DNA from: Adineta vaga
Lineage: Eukaryota; Rotifera
Assembly (NCBI GenBank): GCA_021613535.1
Contig: CP075493.1
Coordinates: 4,960,001 to 5,024,000, forward strand
Direction: 5' to 3'
Length of the DNA: 64,000 nt
How positions within the stretch are numbered: position 1 is the first letter of the stretch; every line of letters begins with the position of its first letter. The position numbers were made by a program, and so were the translations under genes. The notes beneath the pieces were generated by a model. That model was not told where the DNA came from, ran no database searches, and worked only from the letters and a program-made list of their open reading frames with translations. This document shows, piece by piece, positions 1 to 10,331 of the stretch.

Positions 1-588
1 GACAAAAAGAGAACGCAAAAATCGATTCTTACATTTGGAATCCCTTGACTGATAGATTGAACAAATTCAGTCATGTTGATATCTCAATGAACTTTAGAGT
101 GATCGATTCAATTGAATTAATCCATCGGTCAAAAAGAAGTTTACCAATCAATTTTCATTTCGAAATTTTCTTTCATTAAATAAACAACTATATTCAATTT
201 GATTTTGAAGGAAAAATATCATTTGATTATAAGAATAGTTTGTCAGATGAACTTTGAGTACTGAATAGATGTCGCTAGTTACTACGTTATTTTCTGCTCG
301 ATAAAATTTGCCTGATAGATAGAAAAGTGATTACTAAACTTCATAGAATATTTATAGAAAAACAAGAAATCGATTGAATATGCAATTAAATAATAATTCT
401 TACGCTTGATTACAAATTCATCTCTGATAAGCTATAAAACATAATGACTACACCTGCGTATTAATCATTAAAACTTACGATTTCTCGCATCACAATCTTT
501 GTCTTTTTCATTTTGAACATATGACAGAAGAAATAGCGTTCTTATTTTCTTCTCAACTATCTGTCTATCTTACATAGAAGTGTGTTGC
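1..588. other. Non-coding flank, nothing recognised
   Basis: AT-rich sequence without a convincing open frame on either strand. It lies upstream of the small secreted precursor gene and probably contains that gene's distal promoter. Confidence 0.5.
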
Positions 589-596
589 TATAAAAG
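589..596 (+). promoter_or_regulatory. TATA box of the small secreted precursor
   Basis: TATAAAAG lies 90 bp upstream of the ATG at 679. The same octamer occurs 81 bp before the SHFRGG gene A start, so this spacing looks like a real core promoter in this genome. Confidence 0.5.
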
Positions 597-678
597 ACAG
601 AGTGATAGACAATTCCTAACTAAATATATTCTCATCGATATCTATACATTTAGATCCGAAAGCTCAACTTTTTACACA

Positions 679-1053
679 ATGTTTATCTATCTCCTTATCT
701 CAGTATTGTTTCTACCATTATTTAATGCTGAACATCCTCAGATGAAATTAGACAACAATGATGATTTACTCATACATCGTTCAGGCGCTGCCAACTATTT
801 ATGTAAGTCTTTTTATACTAGCAAATCTTTTCTTATTTTCTAATCATTTTCTATTGAAGTTGGTTTACCAATGAGACGATATCAAAATCATTTGGCAAAT
901 CCAATGATGGATCGGTCATTATCTCTAATGTCATCCGATAATGATGATCAACAACAACAACAACAACAACGTGGTAAACGGATCTATTGGGAAAATCTTG
1001 CTTTTCAACCAGCTGATTATAATAAAGCCAAAAATCCTAAAAGATCGAAATAA
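679..1053 (+). CDS. Small secreted neuropeptide-like precursor
   Basis: Two exons (679-802 and 860-1053, phase 1 intron of 57 nt) encode 105 residues. The N-terminus is a clean signal peptide (MFIYLLISVLFLPLFNA). The mature part has potential prohormone cleavage sites: MRR at about residue 50, a GKR (glycine plus dibasic, the amidation-type signal) after a polyglutamine run, and a terminal PKRSK. The segment before MRR reads SGAANYLFGLP, which faintly recalls the GLP core of pigment-dispersing factor, but I do not assign a family. No cysteines are present in the mature part. The ATG at 679 is preferred over upstream non-ATG frames because it starts the signal peptide and follows the TATA box. 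It could be another secreted peptide. Confidence 0.6.
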
Positions 1054-1160
1054 ATTGACCGACCTTGTTTTTCTTTTCTTTTGATGTTATCAAGGCATTC
1101 AAAAGAATGATTGGAAAAATTATATCTTTTTTTTTCTTCAAATATATACATGAATATTTT

Positions 1161-1166
1161 AATAAA
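1161..1166 (+). terminator. Poly(A) signal of the secreted precursor
   Basis: AATAAA lies 108 nt after the stop codon of the secreted precursor gene, on the same strand. Confidence 0.5.
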
Positions 1167-1452
1167 GACGTGAGTTCTGCATAACGAAAGATGACATCTT
1201 CTTCTTTTATTTTTTTATCATTCTCTAAGAAAGATTTTGAAGGATAAGATAGAAATATCTGTAATAAAACATTACATATGGTATAGCTATAAAAGAAAAA
1301 ATATTGACGTTTATTTATCTTAATTTAAAATGTAGTTCTGAGTTCTTCACTTATTTATTCTCATAAAACCGGCTCTATTGCAATAATAAAACGATATTAT
1401 ATATACACACACGCGCGCAAAGAAAAGAAAAATAAGATGAAGCACCATGTAA

Positions 1453-4400
1453 TTAACTAGCTGATGTTGTTGACGATTGTGAAGATGATATTGCCGGGAA
1501 AAGGGAAGGTGTAGATTGACGAAGACGATGATTTGGTGAAATAAATGAACTCGGAGAAAGACCAATAGATGATGATAATGGAGACATAAGACATTCATCT
1601 TCACTTTCTTCATAATCGATACGATGATTATCTGTTGATGTCGATTGTTTACGATGGATCGTCTGCAACAAACGAAGACGCATCACCTAGAAAAAGAACA
1701 AAAGCAAATAAGTTCATATTTTGTTAGAAAATTATGCATGTTAATATCGATTAGGTTGATGTCGATCAGCATGAGAGCAAATCTCACTCGTATCAGCTAA
1801 AATCAGATCATTTTCATCAATAATATCACTCTTTGCCCATGATATAGTTGCTGATAATAGAGTCGGGCGTCTCAAAGGTAATGAAGTACTACGTGTAAGA
1901 CATGCACGTCTTACCTAGGAATAAAAAATCGATATAAAATAGCAGCAATTGGAAGAAATAACAAGAGCTTAAAATTTAGTCAAAGGAAATACTTGTTGAT
2001 TGAAAAGAAATTTTTTGCTATAAGAGAATTGTATAACGAAATTTAGTGTAATATTCAATACAAACCTCATCTTGTAATTCAAGAAGTTGATCTTGAAGAT
2101 CTCGATCATCCATAATTTGACCACGAGTTATTAATTCTTGATTCTATATGAAAAGAAATTGAAAAAATAGATTCGTTAGAATGATAATTTTCATACTTGA
2201 ACTTCTAATTCAGCTATTCTTTGACGTAAATCACCTATTGTTTGTGTACTTTCAGCTTCACGAATTCGTAACATCATTGAATCTTCTTTTAACTAAAAGA
2301 AAATAATTGAAACATTAGAAAATTCTATTTTCTTTATTGTTTCACTTACTCGTAATTCTCCATCATGCATATGATTTTTCATTTCATGTAATTGTGTTCG
2401 AAATTCTTGGTCATGTACACGTGATTCGTCTAATTCTTGACGTAATCGTTGAATTTCATCGTCTTGTCGTTTAATTTGATTATGTAGAACTTGTTTTTGA
2501 GTTTCTAAATCCATTAATTGTTGAGAAAGAAGTTTATTATCACAATCTGTTTGAGCTTCACGCATTTTCAATGATAATAATTCATGAGCAATTATATCAT
2601 AAGCATCATTTGATTGATTATCATGATTATTTTCACGTATAGTTTTACATGTACTATCATGTAATTGCCATTCACGATTGAGATCAGCTATACGTTGTCG
2701 AAGTTCATTCATACTAACTTGAGCTTCAGCATCACGCATTTTAACAAGAGTTAATTCTTCTTGTAAAGCAGCTATTTCAATATGTGGTGTAGATTGTAAA
2801 TTACGATTATCCTATAGATTGAAAAAAAAAAGTTTATTGGTAAGGAAAGAAAATATTCTACTTACGATAGTTAATTTTTCTACTGTTTCATGTAACATTT
2901 CTAATTCTTTTTCATTGGATATCGCATTCGAATTTGATGTTGTTGCTGTTGTTATTTTATTGTTATTTACAATATTTTTTTCATCTAATTGTTTTTTCAA
3001 AGTACAATTTTCACGTTTTAATTGATAAGATTCTTCCGCAGATTGTGCATTTAATACTTGTCCTTCAATTAGACGATTTGCTAATGTTGCACTTTCCTTG
3101 AAACAAACGTAAGAAGAAGCAAATAAAAGAAGTCATCGATCAAATTAATGATCCATGAAACTTACTTTTTCGAGATTTTCAACGCGTTGTTTCAATAAAC
3201 GATTTTCATTTCGTAATCTCTACATAGAAACAGTTCGACCTACAACTTAAAGTATTAACAAAAATCTACATACGCGAACTTCAATTTGTTCTTCCTGTTC
3301 TTCTTTATGAATAACATTATATTCTTTTTCTAATCTGATTGCAAGGAAAATGTATTAGAATGATAAATATATTGAATTCATCTTTTCTTACATACTTTTT
3401 CATTTTTTTGCTATTATATTGCACAGAAAAAGCACGTTGAAATAAAGATTCATGATCAGTTTCATGTTTAATCGGTACGTCTTTTTGAAAATACTAAAAA
3501 TAAAAGACAATGAATTCTTAGTTGATCATAATGAACAAAAGAAAAAAGTACGAATAGGAACACATATATTACTACTTAATGATTCATAAGTAAACTGATG
3601 ATTGAACACACGTTAAAATTCTTTTGTTCTCATCATGTCTTTATTCTCTATTATATTGTGGTCAAGAACTTACAGATGTGACAGCAGACATCGAACCTTG
3701 AACACTTTTAAAAGTCTGTGTACAATGTTCGACTAGTCGATCTTGAACAGCATGTAAACGACGGTCCATATATGTAAATTAACACGAAATGTGAGGTAGA
3801 AGCATCGATATAAAACGTCTGTTTCTTTCTCTCTCTTCGTTTTTCTTTTTTTTTAATAAATTGCAAATGTCTTATTTCTCCCTCTCTCTCTTTCTCGTTT
3901 GGACAGAACAAAAACGTGTGCAAACACACACAACTATTATAGCAACGATGGTGTCATTTACTCTCTTTTCTCTCTCTTTCTATTCTATTCTATTTCTCGA
4001 CGAACCGCAACATATACAACTTAGGAGAGATTGGTACACATACATATATATATATATATCTATATTCGATTCTTCTTTCATTTCAAAAACTAAAATATCA
4101 TCATGTGAAAGGTGTAAAAAACGAAAGTACACTCAATAACATGACGAACAGCTGACGTTAAGACTTATCATTGTAATAAAACCATTTCATTTCATCGTTT
4201 TATCGAATAGCTTTAATAAATATATTCTACATACTTTTAACATATCTTCCATGGATAAAAGCATTAATTCATCTTGATGAATTTCAAGTAGTGCAACACC
4301 CATACGAAATATAATCTCTATGCCCTATTATAGATATGTTTAGATCTTTTCTTTTAATTTGAATGAAAATATATTCTTACTTCACTTAAAAATAAATCCA

Positions 4401-5593
4401 TTGTACGACAAGCAACCATAAATGGAAATTGATTTGTAAATAAAGTTAAAAACCAACTTGAAGCATACATTGATGTACTAAAATTTTCAATTTGAAAATG
4501 TCGATAAAGATCTGGAAGAAATTCCTAAATTAAACAAAACTTTTTCTTTTTATTAAATTCATCAATCAATATTTTACTTGAATCATTGCTTCAAATTGAA
4601 ATATACATAAACCCAAATAGAACATATCTGGCTTATACATATCACGCATAGTAAAATCTTGCATAACTGATACTAATACAGCAAAAGCTTCTTCTTCTGG
4701 CATCTAATCGAAAAATAAGAAAAATACAATGACAAAAAAGAATATATTTTTAAACTAACATGCATAAGGAATAATCCAACAATAAAGCCAATACCTTGAC
4801 AATAACCAACTTCACGATCGAATAACGAATACGCCTAGAAGAAAGATTCAATTGTTGTAAATTATCATAGAAAAACAAACCTTAATAACATTGAATAAAC
4901 GTTCTTGTCCAACGCCATGTTTTTCTTTGAAAAAATCATGTTCAGGATATGTTCGAGAAATATCTCGTCGGATCACTTTTTCACATGGTGATGTCATTTT
5001 CATATAATCCGCATATTTCTGTTTAACATTTGATGTTTCAACTTTTGCTAAACATTGCCAAAGTAATGGACGAAAATGAACTGGTACACCCGTTCGAATC
5101 ATATCCTACGAAAAGAAAGAAAGAAAACGTTTATCTTTGTCTTCATTAAGAAATTCATTTGTACTTTAATCCATTGTGGTTTCTTTTTAATATAAGTTGT
5201 CCAATTATTAATAATTTTATTCCATGTACCCCATTCATTTTCAAGATTACCTATCGATAGAATCGTCGATTACTAAAGAAATGATTCAATGTCTTAGTCA
5301 TACCATCATTATCCACAGTTAAATTACTAGCATCACTTGAAATAGAATCTTGTCGAAATTGTTTCTGACGTAATTCAGGTGATTTTGTATGTACTAAATT
5401 ATTAGTTGGTGTTGAATTGACTGGAGATTTAACATCATATTCAATACGTCTTTATATGAAGAAATTGAAATACAAAACTTAATCAAATTGAAAGTTTTAT
5501 TTACCGATTCTCTTCATCAAGTCTTTTTAATAGTTCCATATCATCATTAGTCATATTAGTTGTATGTACTTGTTCAGATGAAGATTGTGTCAT
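1453..5593 (-). CDS. EVI5: EVI5/EVI5-like TBC-domain Rab GTPase-activating protein
   Basis: A multi-exon gene starting [12 protein letters not shown] at 5593. The TBC domain (exons about 5230 to 4236) has the catalytic arginine-finger motif IRRDISR and the glutamine-finger YCQG, then [23 protein letters not shown] and MEDMLK, all typical of the EVI5 family. A long coiled coil follows (about 3500 to 1900), opening with the EVI5-like block [16 protein letters not shown]5 proteins accelerate GTP hydrolysis on Rab11/Rab23-type GTPases and act at centrosomes, recycling endosomes and cilia. The C-terminus is uncertain: the exon ending at 1741 has its own stop (TAA), while a serine-rich open frame at 1453-1686 preceded by a good acceptor may be an alternative end. 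Length is roughly 800 residues, normal for the family. Confidence 0.9.
3674..3769 (-). CDS. Candidate alternative first exon inside EVI5
   Basis: Inside the long intron separating the TBC exons (ending at about 4236) from the coiled-coil exons (starting at about 3500) lies a 32-codon open segment, [20 protein letters not shown] onward. It starts with ATG, has an in-frame TAA four codons upstream, and ends exactly at a strong donor (GTAAGT). Its phase 0 junction matches the next EVI5 exon (YFQKD...). No acceptor precedes it, so it would have to be a first exon. The predicted product is a TBC-less coiled-coil isoform. No transcript evidence is available here. Confidence 0.5.
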
Positions 5594-7042
5594 TCTTTTT
5601 TCTCTTTATTTTAGTCGAATGGACTCTACAGACAACACATTGATGACAAATATAGAACAGAAAGAAATACGAAGAAGAACAAGAAAAAAAAACATGATCG
5701 AACATGACAATTTATTTGGTTAGATGAATGAAACGGGGGGTTGAAGACGAACAAATGACATCATCAATACACCTACTATGAATGATTAAACTTTTCGAAG
5801 TTTCTTTTTTTATTTCCTTTGCTTCCTCTTTACTGACAAAATTAATTGAATTCTATGGACAAGAGTGTGTATACTTTTATCTATAGACTATACAAATTTA
5901 CCCTTTCAAATAGCTTTTTTTCTTCTGTACATTCGCATGCCCCATTAACACTCTTTCTCTTATAGACATAAATTAATATTCTTTTGTTTCTTATAACATA
6001 CAACAATACTATACAATTAAATAAATGATAAGTAAATACACAATAGTTGTCTATATTTAAGGTCGTCAGTTCAAAAGGATGACACATCGATTTCTAATAA
6101 GAATAGTGATTTGTCAGGCGATCGTAGAATTCGAACGATCAAAAGCGAAGAAAATAGTTAATCTAGTTTGAAATCGAAAGATAAACTTATTTAAGACATC
6201 TTTACCGTAATGTTGAGGACAAATAAACGAAGAAGAGCACATAGATGAAGTAGAAGAAGAAGAAGAAAATGGCTTACTTGCTTTCACATTTTTTCTCACA
6301 AGTCGTTTTTTCTTTTTCTTCTTCTTCTTCTTCTATGCTTTTTTACCTTCAAACATCGCATTGCATTGCAATCCTTTCTCTTTCTGTCACCTGTGACGGT
6401 CGAACTAACGTAGGTATCGTGGCAATTCTCGCCGTATTGTTCGTTCTCGCACATGTCATGTAAAACAAACAAAAAAGAAAAAAAAGAAACATATAAGTAA
6501 AAAGAAAATATTTTATATAAATAGATAGGATTCTTGTTAAGTAAAGAAGAAAGAGAGAGAAAGAGAGAATGTTCGTTTTTCTTTTCCGGTATTGATTAGA
6601 AAACGGAAAAAGAAAATAAATTAATCGATCACTAGGGAAATATACAGGGATCGATCATTGGTTATAATTCAATATATTTATGATTAGCTTGAACATTATA
6701 TTGTACAAAAAAGAAAAAAGAAGGAGGAAATTGATGTGAAAGAATATCTGTTTCTTGTGTTAACGATAACGATTGAAAATCTTTTATATGTTATTTCTTT
6801 GTACATTTGTCAATATTGAGTTAGATTTTGTTTTAACATGCCGACGTCTTTTGAGTATATAAAGAAATGAAAATGATCTGAGAATAGAAAAAAGAAGAAG
6901 AAATCCTCAAGGTATTATGTTTAATCTTGATGTATTAGAATCAAATTATTTCTTTAGTTCTTATCGAACTGTTTGCTAGATTATTTGTCATATAAATATG
7001 TATATATATATTTCTATACAAAAGAAAAAGATCGAATAAATG
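5594..7042. other. Intergenic, low-complexity
   Basis: Between the EVI5 start and the hydrolase stop. It has TTC/GAA trinucleotide runs near 6260-6335 and purine-rich tracts near 6545-6570. Open frames here are short and low in complexity and overlap on both strands, so I call none. It likely holds the EVI5 promoter and 5' UTR. Confidence 0.5.
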
Positions 7043-8743
7043 TTATACATTTGGTTCAAATGATTTCAACCAATACATTAGACTAATTATATTAGCCGTT
7101 ACTATTAATGAATGAATCGGAAAGCCAAAGCCACAATCATATGGTATACCATTTTTTGATGCATCAGGTAGTGTTATACCAATTCCACCATGATGAGCAG
7201 CTCGATTTAATTCTAACTGATGTTCTTCAACGAAACGTCGAGCACGAAGCGTCTTATAGACACATTTAATAGAATGACAAAGACCACTATAATTTAGACA
7301 GATAATTAAAATAGTTATGAACAAATTAGTTTTACTTTAGAAAGGCGAGGAGCATAACAGTTCGAAAGGTCAAATGTAATGCACCTAATTTGATATTTGT
7401 TAAACCAATCATTGAGAACAATACGTATAACATTACATAAATAACTATACTCTACAAGACAACAAAAAAAAGAGAAAGATCTGTAACACACTATTAGTAT
7501 AACAAAAGTATACTTTGAAAAGTTCCTTGAGATCATGAACAAGACAATGTGTACGATGTTGACAACATTGTTCAACTGCCTTGATTTCAGTTGCGTAGTC
7601 TTTTGGAACAATCTCATGCTTTGATTCATTTTTACGAATTGATTCAAACATATCTATGGAGAAAAAAGTTCGATGATATTAAAGATTTTAGTTCTTTTTC
7701 TTTCTTACGATATAATTCCTGATTAATCTGTTCTGCACATTCACCTTGTAAACCATGTCCAGCATTGTCAAGTTTTATTAAACGACATCCAAGTACCTGG
7801 AATATATGATACGATTATTATCAGTTATGATTAAATATAAAACATACACGTTGAAGTAGATAAGAATTTTTTTCGCGTACAAGTCGATCTTCCGTACCAA
7901 CCATAATTAAACATTCAAATGATGAATAACGAATTTTAAGTAATTCTGCATAACTAACATAATGTCGTGCGACAGCTGTGATATGACCTATTATTCCAAT
8001 TAATGATGGTGGAATACGTTTATGAAATCGTTCGATATGATAATCGTAAAAAGTCTAGAAAAAAAACGAAAAATTTTTTCAAATGAAATGTTGCCTTCAT
8101 GTTCGAACTTTTCGTTTCTCAGGATCTGCCAGTGTATCTTTTGCGTATAACATAGTTAAAACATTTTCTATGATAGAATTTTCATCACGTAATACTAATG
8201 ATCGTAGAATATGTTGTATACCAATTAGTGGAGCTTGGCCGGAAAGACCACCAGCATGTGTTGCTAAAAGTGTTAATGAACGAATTCTTTCTGGTGCTAA
8301 TACTGCAAATTCAAGTGCAATCATTCCACCCATTGAAATTCCGACAACATGACATTGTTTCCATTGTAAATGATCGATGAGTGCCAATGCATCTTTAGCC
8401 ATTTGTGTTGTTGAGTAATGAAGACATAGTGGAGCTGATGAACGACCACATCCACGATTATCATAACTGACACACTAGAGATTATACAATAAAAATGATT
8501 TGTTTTTTTTATGAAAATTTATATGACATACTTGATAAGCAGATTTTTGTGAGAAAAATTCAGTCTGAAAGATGAATATAAGATAAAGTGAAAACAATAG
8601 ATTCTCTAGTTTACTTGACGAGACCAAGCAGCACCTTCAGTTAATAAACCCATAATAAATAAGATTTTATTTTCACCTGAACCAAATTCTTCATAATATA
8701 ATCGTAAATTTTGATTAGATGCAGGTAATATTGCATAAGGCAT
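7043..8743 (-). CDS. Alpha/beta hydrolase with C-terminal hydrophobic extension
   Basis: Starts MPYAILPASNQNLRLYYEEF at 8743, followed by several short introns. The core fold is clear: GLLTEGAAW in the oxyanion loop region, YDNRGCGRS, then the nucleophile elbow GISMGG (catalytic Ser), an acid loop GTEDRLV (Asp) and the catalytic His in NAGHGLQGE. This is the arrangement of esterase/enol-lactonase-type hydrolases; the substrate cannot be told. After the catalytic domain come about 150 further residues with two or more hydrophobic stretches (7320-7450 and 7043-7130), unusual for the soluble members and suggesting membrane attachment. The stop is TAA at 7043-7045. The nearest upstream gene is divergent, over 1.5 kb away. 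Confidence 0.85.
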
Positions 8744-10250
8744 CTTTTTTTTGAAAGAATATGAACTCTAGTTTTGTAAAATTTATCGAAGCTGATTCAT
8801 GACTGTGATAACTGACTAACTTATCAGTACAGTAGTAGGTGAAACGGAAATCTTATTGGCTAATGTAAGTATCTAATGGAAATTCGTCGCTTTGAAAGAA
8901 GGAAGAAAAATCATTCTTATTCTCGAAAATAATAATTAATAAGACATGAATATTTGTAGCATTACAATACTAATCATTATATACTTTAGAGATCGAAATT
9001 ACACTTCCGTTTCTCTTGATGAGATCTATGAACATTTCATCTTTTAAAACATCATCATCGCGTAACTATGTTTGATGATTGTTTACAATTCACACGATTT
9101 GGCTAAAATGTACACACCTTATTCAAACAAGATCGAATTGTATTATTGCGCTTGAAGGAAAAAATAACCAAGACAATAATGAATGTTTATGCTTTCTGTA
9201 CAGATATTTTCTAATCTCGTTTATACGTGTCAATATTACACACGGTTATAGTGGTAGAAATGAAATCAAATGATATTCCTTGATAGACAGCTCAAAAGAT
9301 ATAAAATGTATCTACTAAGGAGATGATTTAATGGTGTTAGAATCAATTCACGTGAATAAATAGAAAAGTTTTTGTTATTGTTGTGATTGTGGAAGAATTA
9401 TTAATACTTTCAACAATTGGCATACAGACGAGTCGAAAGTGACGTGATTTCATTCGATTTTGAATATGATTTGTTTGTTCGCTTTTTAAAAATTCTACGC
9501 CCAAAAATTGTATGCTAAATGTTCCTCTACTTCTTTGGCGTTTTAAGAATGATGAAACATCAACAAACAGTATTTAACTTAAAGAAAATTTTGAAAGATT
9601 TTTCGTAAAAAACTTAGAGGATCTTCATAGAGATCAACATCAATACGATTATCAAAAATATTCGTATAGAACGGATACTTTTAACTCAAACAGATCTTTT
9701 AGAACATGTGAAATGAATATTATGACAATCAGACGATTTGAATCTGCTAGTTATTCATTCGAATATTGATACTTTGTTAGATATGTTTAAATTATCGAAG
9801 CTTTGAAATTGTCGTTTGAACGAAACGTTTAATAAAACAAAATATTTGAGTCGATTTCGTTATTATTTTCAGACGTTACGAAAGCTCAAGAGAATATGTT
9901 TTGAATGGGTTTCCATGTTACAAAACTATACAAAAAATGTTTTTGAGAAGAAAATATAGAAAAGAAAGAGAATGAGAAACGCCTTTCACCTATTTCTCTA
10001 CTTAGAGAACAAAATATTTTCTAAGTATTTTAAATTGTTTTACTTCTCAACAAAGCATTAAAATACCCTATGGACATCCTTACAGAGAAAATTTACAGCA
10101 TACGTACAGCACAAGCAAAGCATTAACGTAATTCTTCAGAAAGATGTTTTGTACTTCACGTATAATTTCTTTTCGTTCTCTTCAAAAATCATAACATTCT
10201 TCTGTGTAATCTCCATTTTTCTACTCAGAGTTCAAATTGAAAAGCGTAGG
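8744..10250. other. Intergenic, nothing recognised
   Basis: About 1.5 kb of AT-rich sequence between the divergent hydrolase and SHFRGG gene A. Only short open frames without splice support or recognisable protein motifs occur. Confidence 0.5.
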
Positions 10251-10258
10251 TATAAAAG
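10251..10258 (+). promoter_or_regulatory. TATA box of SHFRGG gene A
   Basis: TATAAAAG stands 81 bp upstream of the ATG at 10332, matching the layout of the secreted precursor gene at the start of the window. Confidence 0.5.
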
Positions 10259-10331
10259 CGCATTAGTATTCTATTAATTCTTATTTTCTATTTTGTTCTT
10301 CATTCGATTGCAAAATATTGATATATCTATA

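Noticed and set aside
3861-4139. Plus-strand open frame inside the EVI5 intron
   Set aside because: Pyrimidine-rich and TA-repeat translation (poly-Ser/Leu, poly-Tyr/Ile); no evidence of a gene.
6114-6463. Overlapping open frames on both strands with serine-rich products
   Set aside because: They arise from TTC/GAA repeats, lack motifs and splice signals, and lie in the presumed EVI5 5' region.
9079-9273. Short open frame between the hydrolase and SHFRGG gene A
   Set aside because: No homology, promoter or splice support; length is expected by chance.
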